Assembly (NCBI GenBank): GCA_013817115.1
Contig: JACDDG010000099.1
Coordinates: 1 to 7,986 of the forward strand
From: Parachlamydiaceae bacterium
Lineage (GTDB): Bacteria; Chlamydiota; Chlamydiia; Chlamydiales; Parachlamydiaceae
Length of the DNA stretch: 7,986 bases
Reading direction: 5' to 3'
The position numbers and the translations under genes are program-made. This document shows, one piece after another, positions 1-6,100 of the stretch. Position 1 is the stretch's first letter. Each line of letters begins with the position of its first letter. The notes under the pieces are model-generated. The model searched no databases. It saw nothing but the letters and a program-made list of their open reading frames with translations, and was not told where the DNA came from.

Positions 1-179
1 TCCCCAATTTTTTGTGAAGTTTCGTTTCGTAGAGCTCGAAGGTTTTGGACTTTTGTTTGAAGTTCACGGCGATTCTGGTCAAGGTCACATACTAAAGTAA
101 GATCCACGGAGGGTTCTTTTAAACGAAGTCTTGCCTCAACAGCCTTGGGGTCTTTGCGAATTAGGTGAATGTCTAGCAT
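1..179 (-). CDS. serS: Seryl-tRNA synthetase, N-terminal part (cut by window edge)
   Basis: This class II aminoacyl-tRNA synthetase charges tRNA-Ser with serine in the cytoplasm. Only the first 59 codons are present; the gene runs off the left edge on the minus strand. The translation begins MLDIHLIRKDPKAVEARL and continues with DLDQNRRELQTKVQNLRALR and NETSQKIG. This is the typical opening of SerS: a short strand and helix (MLDI..IR..P..V), then the long antiparallel coiled-coil arm that contacts the tRNA variable arm. The catalytic domain lies outside the window. The ATG at 179-177 is preceded by AAAGGA at 190-185 on the minus strand, a good ribosome binding site at normal spacing. The gene is divergent from rny. 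The assignment rests on the recognisable family opening, since no catalytic motif can be seen. Confidence 0.9.
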   Translation of the reverse strand, partial: MLDIHLIRKDPKAVEARLRLKEPSVDLTLVCDLDQNRRELQTKVQNLRALRNETSQKIG

Positions 180-202
180 ACTGTTCCTTTGAAAATTCCA
201 AG

Positions 203-231
203 TTTAGGGTCGCGTCAGTACACCATGTCAA
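203..231 (-). promoter_or_regulatory. Possible serS promoter, weak -10
   Basis: On the minus strand a perfect -35 hexamer TTGACA (231-226) is followed after 17 bases by CCTAAA (208-203), a poor -10 box. It sits 24 bases upstream of the serS start codon. The -35 overlaps the left half of a 13-base inverted repeat (218-230). The weak -10 leaves this uncertain. Confidence 0.35.
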
Positions 232-289
232 TTGAAATGTCGGGGCTTTGACGTCAGCTAACATCGACTATTTAAATGACATGGTGTAC
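218..289. repeat. Inverted repeat GTACACCATGTCA / TGACATGGTGTAC
   Basis: The 13-base word GTACACCATGTCA at 218-230 is matched by its exact reverse complement at 277-289. Weaker pairing continues inward (for example GTCG 239-242 with CGAC 265-268), leaving a loop of about 22 bases. It lies in the serS-rny intergenic region, overlaps the possible serS -35 box, and abuts the large palindromic repeat to its right. It could be an operator pair, an attenuator-like hairpin, or the remains of another palindromic element. Confidence 0.6.
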
Positions 290-455
290 AAGTACACGGT
301 AAAGTTCTTATTGTTAACCTTTGCTAATTGAAAGCTCCCGCGGTTGAAGATCGAAAGTAACCCAATATTATAATATGGGGTCACTTTCGATCTTTCAACC
401 GTGGGGGCTTTCAATTAGCAAAGGTCTACAATAAAAACTTTACCGTCCACCAGTA
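287..455. repeat. Palindromic MITE-like element, diverged subfamily (copy 1)
   Basis: This is a near-perfect palindrome of about 150 to 170 bases. The arms 296-363 and 378-446 are reverse complements apart from a few mismatches and a one-base bulge, for example ACGGTAAAGTT at the left end against AACTTTACCGT at the right end. The centre holds the 12-base perfect palindrome ATATTATAATAT (365-376), flanked by CCC and GGGG. Weaker outer pairing extends to TAC (287-289) and GTA (453-455). The core and the GAAAGCYCCCG block align with the copies at 2232, 7644 and 7895, so it belongs to the same superfamily, but both arms differ from theirs. It contains no open reading frame of note. It lies between divergent serS and rny. 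Confidence 0.85.
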
Positions 456-557
456 TAAGAAAGCATAAAAAAATAGCCCCGCAAAGTCAAATGAAAAGCG
501 CTATAGATTTAGAATTCGCGATAGCGTACTCTAATGTTTCCAAAAAGGATATATAAA

Positions 558-2117
558 ATGAGTCTAGATGATGTCGCCTATTTACTATTAATTTTGATTT
601 CAGGAGCTGCTTTAGGGGCTGTCGCTTATTGGTTTTTCCACCGTATGAAGGTAGGAAGTTACCAAAGTTTAGTCAATGGCATGATGCATAAAGCTGAAAT
701 CGAAACCGAAAGCGTGCGCAAAAGCGCAGAGCTTACTATGAAGCAACAGCAGGTGGAACAACAGCGTGAGCTTGAACGCCTCTGGCAAGTCGAAAGACGT
801 AAAATGCAGCGCGAAGAAGAACGTCTGAAGCTGCGTGAAGACAAATTAGAAACCCGCATGAATACTGTCGAGGGCAAACTCACAGATATTGAACGGCGGG
901 AAGAAGTTCTGGCTATTGGTAAAAGCAAAATAGAAGAAGAAAAAAGGCAAACCGCTGAACTTCAACATCAATTAGTTCTAGAATTAGAAAAAGTCTCTGG
1001 ACTTAGCTCTGCCGAGGCTAAAGATCTCATCATTAACCGCCTGACAAATGATGTCAAAACTGATGCAGCAAATCTTGTGCGAAAAATTAAAAAAGAAGCT
1101 GAAGAAAATGCCGAGAGAGAGGCTTCAACGATTATAGCGACTGCTATCAACCGCATGGCTGGCTCTTGCGTGTCAGAGATAACATTATCTACTGTAGCTA
1201 TTCCTAATGAAGAAATGAAAGGGCGGGTTATTGGGCGCGAAGGGCGCAATATTAAAGCTCTTGAGCGCGCTACAGGGGTTAATTTTATTATTGATGACAC
1301 CCCTGGCGTTGTGGTCATTTCCGGTTTCGATCCTGTTCGCATGCATATTGCGAAGGTCGCATTGGCTGATCTATTGACAGATGGTAGGATTCACCCAACC
1401 CGTATTGAAGAAGTCGTTGAAAAGACTACCGCTAATGTTCATAAGCAGATAAAAGCCTATGGAGAAGATGCTGCATTAAGAGGGGGAGCGATGAACCTTC
1501 ACCCCGAATTAATTATCCTTCTCGGAAAACTCAAATTCCGTTATAGCTATGGTCAAAATATCTTAGATCATTCTCTTGAAGTCAGTCATCTTCTTGGTAT
1601 GATGGCCGCAGAACTCGGCCTTAATCAACAACTTGCAAAACGTATTGGTCTTTTACATGATATCGGCAAAGCTGTTACTCATGAAATAGAAGGCTCACAT
1701 GCAATTATCGGTTATGATTTTGCAATAAAATACGGGGAATCTAAAGAGGTTGCCAATGGTATCGGTTGCCACCACCAAGAAATGGATGCGATTACGATCG
1801 AAGGAAGTTTGTGTAGTGCTGCTGATAGTTTGTCTGCATCACGCCCAGGAGCACGGATCGAAGCTGTTGAAGAATATGTTAAACGTCTTAAGCGGCTTGA
1901 AGATCTGGCTTATGAATTTAAAGGTGTGGAAAAGGCCTATGCTATGCAAGCTGGGCGCGAAATCCGCATTATCGTAACACCAGATTTGCTTGATGATGCT
2001 GGTACTGTAGCGCTTGCTCACGATCTTACAAAACGTATCGAAGAAGAACTGCGTTACCCCGGTAAAATTAAAGTGACAGTTATCCGCGAAAAACGAGTCG
2101 TCGAATATGCGCTTTAG
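558..2117 (+). CDS. rny: Ribonuclease Y, membrane-anchored endoribonuclease
   Basis: RNase Y starts mRNA decay by endonucleolytic cleavage at the inner face of the cytoplasmic membrane. The full architecture is visible in 519 residues, close to the usual 520: a transmembrane helix (about 7-27, LLLILISGAALGAVAYW), a long charged coiled coil (about 35-175, rich in E, R, K and Q), a KH RNA-binding domain with the GREGRN loop starting at residue 226, and an HD metal-dependent phosphohydrolase domain (about 330-425) with H338, the paired H367-D368 in LLHDIGKA, and the GCHHQE segment. The start at 558 is chosen because AAGGA at 545-549 lies 8 bases before it. An in-frame ATG at 534 would add eight residues but has no ribosome binding site. 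The gene appears monocistronic: serS diverges upstream and a terminator follows the stop. Confidence 0.96.
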   Translation: MSLDDVAYLLLILISGAALGAVAYWFFHRMKVGSYQSLVNGMMHKAEIETESVRKSAELTMKQQQVEQQRELERLWQVERRKMQREEERLKLREDKLETRMNTVEGKLTDIERREEVLAIGKSKIEEEKRQTAELQHQLVLELEKVSGLSSAEAKDLIINRLTNDVKTDAANLVRKIKKEAEENAEREASTIIATAINRMAGSCVSEITLSTVAIPNEEMKGRVIGREGRNIKALERATGVNFIIDDTPGVVVISGFDPVRMHIAKVALADLLTDGRIHPTRIEEVVEKTTANVHKQIKAYGEDAALRGGAMNLHPELIILLGKLKFRYSYGQNILDHSLEVSHLLGMMAAELGLNQQLAKRIGLLHDIGKAVTHEIEGSHAIIGYDFAIKYGESKEVANGIGCHHQEMDAITIEGSLCSAADSLSASRPGARIEAVEEYVKRLKRLEDLAYEFKGVEKAYAMQAGREIRIIVTPDLLDDAGTVALAHDLTKRIEEELRYPGKIKVTVIREKRVVEYAL

Positions 2118-2125
2118 GGGATAGT

Positions 2126-2192
2126 AGGGTCTGTTCTTTTGCTTCGGTCTGTGGCCGAAGTTTTATTTACATCAATGAAAGAACAGAACCCT
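2126..2192 (+). terminator. Terminator hairpin after rny, nested in a larger inverted repeat
   Basis: Starting nine bases after the rny stop, AGGGTCTGTTCTTT (2126-2139) pairs with AAAGAACAGAACCCT (2178-2192), with one bulged base. Nested inside is a GC-rich hairpin, CTTCGG (2142-2147) with CCGAAG (2155-2160), followed at once by TTTTATTT. The inner hairpin plus T-run has the form of a Rho-independent terminator. The outer stem would enclose it and is not needed for termination. Confidence 0.7.
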
Positions 2193-2231
2193 TCTAGCCA
2201 TTCGTTTTTGCCCAAGTTCTAATCGAAATGT

Positions 2232-2395
2232 TATAACGAAGTGCGTCCAAATTTTGGATTTTTGGCTTTGAGAAAGACCTGGGATTAAGCGATCAAAAAT
2301 GACCCAATATTATAATATACGGGGTCGTTTTTGAACGCTTAATCACGGGAGCTTTCTCTTTGCCAAAATCAAAATTTGAACGCTCTTCCGGTATA
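2232..2395. repeat. Palindromic MITE-like element (copy 2)
   Basis: This is a 164-base inverted repeat. The left end TATAACGAAGTGCGTCCAAA mirrors the right end TTTGAACGCTCTTCCGGTATA. The inner arms carry GGGATTAAGCG on the left and CGCTTAATC on the right, and the centre is ACCC, AATATTATAATAT, then ACGGGGT. A TTT (2267-2269) facing TTT (2359-2361) forms a symmetric unpaired patch that also occurs in copy 3. The ends begin and finish with TATA, compatible with a TA target duplication, though this is not proven. There is no coding capacity. It occupies the gap between the rny terminator and the promoter of the outer-membrane protein gene. Confidence 0.88.
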
Positions 2396-2542
2396 AACAT
2401 TCCGATGTTGAGTTCCACTTAGCTGATATAACTCCAAGCCACCGTCGAGAAGTTAGCAAGCTCAAAACGTAGCAAAAATTTAATCTCATCATTCCGATTT
2501 CCAAAGCGACAACATTAATTGTGTTTTTCTAGCTTTTTTAAA
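2396..2542. other. Intergenic stretch without a visible gene
   Basis: The sequence between repeat copy 2 and the promoter of the outer-membrane protein gene is AT-rich and has no credible reading frame with a ribosome binding site. I saw no strong hairpin in it. It may carry upstream control sites, but nothing specific can be supported. Confidence 0.5.
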
Positions 2543-2571
2543 TTGACTGTGGATTTCTTTCATAGTAAAGT
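2543..2571 (+). promoter_or_regulatory. Sigma70-type promoter for the outer-membrane protein / moxR unit
   Basis: TTGACT (2543-2548) and TAAAGT (2566-2571) are separated by exactly 17 bases, close to the -35 and -10 consensus. Transcription would start near 2578, about 32 bases upstream of the GTG start at 2610, leaving room for the GAGGGG ribosome binding site at 2598-2603. Confidence 0.6.
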
Positions 2572-2609
2572 ATGAAGTTCAATTTACTATCCAATTCGAG
2601 GGGTCTACT

Positions 2610-3551
2610 GTGAGAAAAATATTGAGTTCTTTTATTTGTCTAAGTGCTCTTTCCTTGGGACAAGGGTCTGTTTTTGCTGATGCTGATTTTGATATTTCAA
2701 CACAAAATTTCGGTGCTGAAAAAATGCAATATGCCGCCGAAGAAGATCAATATCCATTTAGAATCTCTGCACATGGAGATTATATTCAGCGCTCAAAGAT
2801 TGATAAAAAATACTATCATCATTCATATGTCAATTTTCACACTGCAGAAATATCAGCCGAAGGTATTCTATACTACAACCAATGTCATGGAGAGGGGATC
2901 GGCGCCGGAGTCGGTTTGGTTAATACACGGTTTGACTGGAACCATAACCCTTTTTTCAAAGTAAAAGATGTCAATCAAGTGACCTTTACTGTAGCTGGAT
3001 TTTCCGCACGCGTGAAAAATTGGATGTGGCATGCTCAGGTTACAGCTAATTGGGAACCTAAATATAAAGATTTTTGGGATTACACAAATTACGATATCAT
3101 TCTATGGGGCAAATACGATTATCTTGATAATGTAAATCTGCATTTTGGATTCTTAGCGCAAACAGGAATGAAGATTGATCATATTTTTCCAATCTTTGGA
3201 TTCGATTGGACCATTAGTGAAAAATGGCAGCTAAATGCCGTCTTTCCGTTAAATTTGTCCATCAACTATGTCATCAATTCTAGTTGGACGGTATCTTTAG
3301 CAACTCGTATTTGGAATATCCGTTATCGTGTTGGAAAGGATGAACATTTGAAAAGAGCCTTGCTTTACTATCGCAATCAAGGCGCTGAGCTTTCTTTTAA
3401 TTACGGTAAAGGACATTTTGCTGCTAATGTCCACGCTGGTATAACTCTCGGTGGCAAATTTAGAATTTCGGATCAAAAAAATCAGAATAAAAAACACTTT
3501 AATATGAATTCCGCTGCTTATGTTGGTGGAGAAGCTGTGGTTAAATTTTAA
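2610..3551 (+). CDS. Predicted outer-membrane beta-barrel protein, family uncertain
   Basis: This 313-residue exported protein starts at GTG, supported by GAGGGG six bases upstream. It opens with a classic signal peptide: MRK, then a hydrophobic stretch (about 4-20) and a VFA cleavage site after residue 23. The only Cys in the leader (C10) is inside the hydrophobic core, so it is not a lipoprotein. The mature part has no long hydrophobic helix, is rich in Trp, Tyr, Phe, Gly and Asn, shows alternating polar and apolar strands (for example HFGFLAQTGMKID and LNAVFPLNLSINYVI), and ends in a terminal Phe (VVKF). These are typical of outer-membrane barrels. The GAGVGLVNTRFDW region resembles DUF6268-like barrel proteins, from memory only. 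The stop overlaps the moxR start by one base, so the two are co-transcribed and probably translationally coupled. Substrate and role are unknown. Confidence 0.75.
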   Translation: MRKILSSFICLSALSLGQGSVFADADFDISTQNFGAEKMQYAAEEDQYPFRISAHGDYIQRSKIDKKYYHHSYVNFHTAEISAEGILYYNQCHGEGIGAGVGLVNTRFDWNHNPFFKVKDVNQVTFTVAGFSARVKNWMWHAQVTANWEPKYKDFWDYTNYDIILWGKYDYLDNVNLHFGFLAQTGMKIDHIFPIFGFDWTISEKWQLNAVFPLNLSINYVINSSWTVSLATRIWNIRYRVGKDEHLKRALLYYRNQGAELSFNYGKGHFAANVHAGITLGGKFRISDQKNQNKKHFNMNSAAYVGGEAVVKF

Positions 3552-4540
3552 TGCAAGCCGATTTCAAGCAACTATTAATTCAGATCAAAGAAGCAAGCGT
3601 CAAGTTTGAATCTGCACGTCAAGAGTTAGGCAAAGTCATTGTTGGACAACAAGAAATGATTGAAAGCCTGCTTTTGGCTCTCTTGGCCGATGGCCACCTT
3701 CTTCTCGAAGGCTTGCCAGGTTTAGCTAAGACTCTTGCGGTTACAACGCTTGCAAAAGTTGTGCAATGCGATTTCAAACGTGTGCAGTTTACCCCTGATT
3801 TATTGCCTGCAGATCTTATAGGCACGACGATATATAATCCCAAAGAGGGTGCCTTTAGTGTAAATAAAGGGCCTGTTTTTACCGATATTCTGTTGGCGGA
3901 TGAAATCAATCGTGCCCCAGCCAAAGTTCAATCTGCGCTTCTCGAAGTGATGCAAGAAAAACAAGTGACAATCGGTGGAGAGACTTTCAAAACCGGAAGC
4001 CCCTATTTTGTACTTGCAACACAAAATCCGGTCGAGCAAGAAGGCACCTACGTTTTGCCCGAAGCGCAAACTGATCGATTTATGTTTAAGGTGAAAATCG
4101 ATTACCCGAAATTTGAGGAAGAAAAAGAGATACTTCAGCGCATGGGGACATTGGCAAATCGTCCCCAAGCGATGCCTGTTTTAAGCGGAGCAGAAATTCT
4201 GGATGCTAGAAAAATTGTTAATCAGATCTATACGGATGACAAGATCATTGATTACATTTTACGAATAGTCTTTGCGACCCGTTATCCCAAAGATTATGGA
4301 GTCGATATCGAGGGATTGTTGATGTTTGGAGCCTCACCACGGGCTTCTTTAGCATTGAAGGTGGCGAGCAAGGCGCATGCCTTCTTGGCAGGCCGAGCAT
4401 TTGTTACGCCGCATGATATCAAAGAAATAGCCCATCGTATATTACGTCATCGGATACGTCGATCCTACGAGGCAGAAGCGCAAGGCCTGTCTCCTGATGA
4501 TATCATTGATCGAATCTTGTCGACTATTCCAACACCTTAA
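3551..4540 (+). CDS. MoxR-family AAA+ ATPase
   Basis: MoxR ATPases are cytoplasmic AAA+ chaperone-like proteins that help mature or activate partner complexes, often partners with a von Willebrand A domain. All core motifs are present in 329 residues, the usual length: Walker A GLPGLAKT (54-61), Walker B LLADEINRAP with D117 and E118, the VMQEKQVTIGG segment typical of the family, sensor 1 around N159 in ATQNPVEQEGTYVLPEAQ, and sensor 2 GASPRA (260-265). The ATG overlaps the preceding stop as TAATG, and there is no clear ribosome binding site at usual spacing, so re-initiation after the outer-membrane protein gene is likely. MoxR genes usually sit before a DUF58 gene. None follows here: the next gene is on the other strand. 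The partner is therefore unknown, with the upstream barrel protein the only local candidate. Confidence 0.93.
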   Translation: MQADFKQLLIQIKEASVKFESARQELGKVIVGQQEMIESLLLALLADGHLLLEGLPGLAKTLAVTTLAKVVQCDFKRVQFTPDLLPADLIGTTIYNPKEGAFSVNKGPVFTDILLADEINRAPAKVQSALLEVMQEKQVTIGGETFKTGSPYFVLATQNPVEQEGTYVLPEAQTDRFMFKVKIDYPKFEEEKEILQRMGTLANRPQAMPVLSGAEILDARKIVNQIYTDDKIIDYILRIVFATRYPKDYGVDIEGLLMFGASPRASLALKVASKAHAFLAGRAFVTPHDIKEIAHRILRHRIRRSYEAEAQGLSPDDIIDRILSTIPTP

Positions 4541-4554
4541 TTCATGCTATGTGA

Positions 4555-4658
4555 TCTCTTTACCTCTTTGCGCCTTTTCGTTAAAAAAAGGCCTAAGGAT
4601 GCATATGCATAAGAATTGAAAGTCATTTTTTAACGTAAGGCACAAAGAGGCAAAGAGA
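4555..4658. repeat. Long inverted repeat between convergent moxR and rsmB
   Basis: TCTCTTTACCTCTTTGCGCC and the following bases (4555-4588) pair with 4626-4658 (ending GGCACAAAGAGGCAAAGAGA) over about 33 positions, with three or so mismatches and one bulge. Near the centre is a 12-base perfect palindrome, ATGCATATGCAT (4599-4610). A competing short hairpin is possible: GCCTTTT (4572-4578) with AAAAGGC (4586-4592). It may serve as a bidirectional transcription stop for the two converging genes, but no clean T-run follows either arm. The CACAAAGAGGC-type words recur near 7614 and 7828, so this is also a dispersed repeat. Confidence 0.75.
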
Positions 4659-4695
4659 AATTTATAAGGCATGCTGTTGCTAGCCTTAAATTCTT

Positions 4696-5832
4696 TTAAA
4701 TTCTTTCAAGCACCACCCCATAAAAACCATCCATACCACCATCCGAAGGAAAACTTTGAAAGGGGGGGCCAACTTGTTTAAGTTGATATGTCTTCATGAA
4801 GTGCTCAGTTTGTTCTTGATTCTCTTCATTCAAAAGGCTGCAAGTTGAATAGACGATTTTACCACCTGGTTTCAAGAAGCTAAGCGCTTTTTCGAAAATC
4901 TGACGTTGCAAGCCTACTAGGCGTTCAAGCATTTCTTTAGTGTATTTCCATTTCATGTCGGGATTTCTTCTCAAAGTGCCGGTGCCAGTACAAGGAGCGT
5001 CGGCTAAAACCCAGTCCATCCGTTTTTTTAGCTTATTAAGTCTCGCTGTATCGTCAGCGTGGACAATTTGAGCATTCTGGATGGCAGCTCTTTTCAAACG
5101 TTTTTTGCATTCTACAAGGGCATGAGAACGGACGTCATGCAGGAAAATCTGGCCTTTAGCGTTCATTTTTGGAGCAAAAGCTAAAGTTTTGCCGCCTGAA
5201 CCGGAACAGTAATCAAGCACCAGATCACCAGGTTTGGCTTGTACCAAATCAGCCAGAATCTGGCTGCCCTCATCTTGAACTTCAAAAAATCCGGCTCTAA
5301 ATTCATCTTGCGAAAAAAAGCTGATTTTTTTGTGAAAGTTAATGCCTACAGAAGAGTGTTTGCAAAGAGAAATCTCAAAGAGATTTTCCCAGTCGCTAAA
5401 TAAAGATTCGCGTGTTTTCTTCAACAGGTTAACCCGGATCGTTGTCGGGGCTTGAGAATTACAATTGCGACAAAGTTCAAGGGCTTTTTCAAGTCCGTGT
5501 GAATTTTTAATTGCCGAAAAAAGTTCATCCGGAAAGCTAACGCGAGCGGGTAACGGTATATTTGAATCCTGTGAGACCAGCTGCAGGTCTTTTTCTAAAA
5601 GCATTTTTAGGCGAACTTCCCAGTTAGTATCTCCATTTGTAAGGTAATCGATCAAGCCCTGCCAACGTACAAGCCCATAAATCGTCTCAGCAATAAAGCC
5701 CCTATCTTGAGATCCAAGAGCCTTGTGAGCACGAAAATAATGATGAATGTGCAGGTCGAGCGGCAAAGTTTGCTGGGAATAGCCCGATAGAATGGCATTT
5801 AAGTGATGATAACGAAAAGGCAAATGAGTCAT
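4696..5832 (-). CDS. rsmB: 16S rRNA m5C methyltransferase, RsmB/NOP2/Sun family
   Basis: This is an S-adenosylmethionine-dependent RNA cytosine-C5 methyltransferase; the closest role is m5C967 of 16S rRNA. In 378 residues one sees an N-terminal helical region (about 1-75, with LGSQDRGFIAETIYGLVRW) resembling the NusB-like domain, the family segment FFEVQDEGSQ (182-191), SAM motif I LVLDYCSGSGGKT (204-216), DWVLADAPCTGTGTLRRNPD (273-292) with the PC-motif C281, and IVYSTCSLLNEEN (326-338) with the TC-motif nucleophile C331. Both catalytic cysteines are kept. Motif I reads DYCSGSGGKT where many relatives have D.CAAPGGKT. The protein is shorter than the E. coli enzyme (about 430), chiefly through a reduced N-terminal region, so another NSUN-type rRNA target is possible. 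No strong ribosome binding site precedes the ATG. It converges with moxR and diverges from the gene at 6101. Confidence 0.88.
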   Translation of the reverse strand: MTHLPFRYHHLNAILSGYSQQTLPLDLHIHHYFRAHKALGSQDRGFIAETIYGLVRWQGLIDYLTNGDTNWEVRLKMLLEKDLQLVSQDSNIPLPARVSFPDELFSAIKNSHGLEKALELCRNCNSQAPTTIRVNLLKKTRESLFSDWENLFEISLCKHSSVGINFHKKISFFSQDEFRAGFFEVQDEGSQILADLVQAKPGDLVLDYCSGSGGKTLAFAPKMNAKGQIFLHDVRSHALVECKKRLKRAAIQNAQIVHADDTARLNKLKKRMDWVLADAPCTGTGTLRRNPDMKWKYTKEMLERLVGLQRQIFEKALSFLKPGGKIVYSTCSLLNEENQEQTEHFMKTYQLKQVGPPFQSFPSDGGMDGFYGVVLERI

Positions 5833-5883
5833 GTTTCAACCAAAATATTGTGGATTAAAGGCCTTAAAAAGAAGAGGCAAAAA

Positions 5884-5897
5884 CTTGAAATTTCAAG
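5884..5897. promoter_or_regulatory. Perfect 14-base palindrome, possible operator
   Basis: CTTGAAATTTCAAG is fully self-complementary. It lies 52 bases upstream of the rsmB start codon. On the minus strand a TTGACA (5914-5909) sits just before it, so the palindrome falls where a -10 box and transcription start would be. Next to it ATGAAG (5900-5905) pairs with CTTCAT (5918-5923). An operator is possible. The palindrome could also be chance in AT-rich DNA. Confidence 0.35.
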
Positions 5898-6021
5898 AAA
5901 TGAAGTTTGTCAACTTGCTTCATGTCTAACATAAACATGTAACGCATTATACAACTTATCGAATAATATTAAAACACAAAATTTTAATTTCTTCTTTTTT
6001 TAATCAGTTAAACAAGGGTAG

Positions 6022-6050
6022 TTGCTTAATATTAGCAGGAGTTATATAAT
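6022..6050 (+). promoter_or_regulatory. Strong sigma70-type promoter for the 6101 gene
   Basis: TTGCTT (6022-6027) and a perfect TATAAT (6045-6050) are separated by 17 bases. Transcription would start near 6057, giving a leader of about 44 bases before the ATG at 6101. The upstream stretch 5960-6005 is rich in A and T runs, which could act as an UP-like element. Confidence 0.7.
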
Positions 6051-6100
6051 ACATATTCAGCAATACTTAATAAATTTAATAATTAAAAATGGAGGAGCTG

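Noticed and set aside
491..556. A 21-codon reading frame just upstream of the rny start, possible leader peptide
   Set aside because: There is no ribosome binding site before its ATG, no regulatory hairpin tied to it and no repeated codon for a regulatory amino acid.
534..557. An upstream ATG giving an eight-residue longer RNase Y
   Set aside because: It has no ribosome binding site, while the ATG at 558 has AAGGA at good spacing and gives the usual MSLDD-then-membrane-helix opening.
968..1342. A 124-codon minus-strand frame inside rny
   Set aside because: It is antisense to the well-conserved coiled-coil and KH coding sequence, has no family resemblance and is a shadow frame.
3800..4168. 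A 122-codon minus-strand frame inside moxR
   Set aside because: It is antisense to the conserved AAA+ core and has no recognisable motif.
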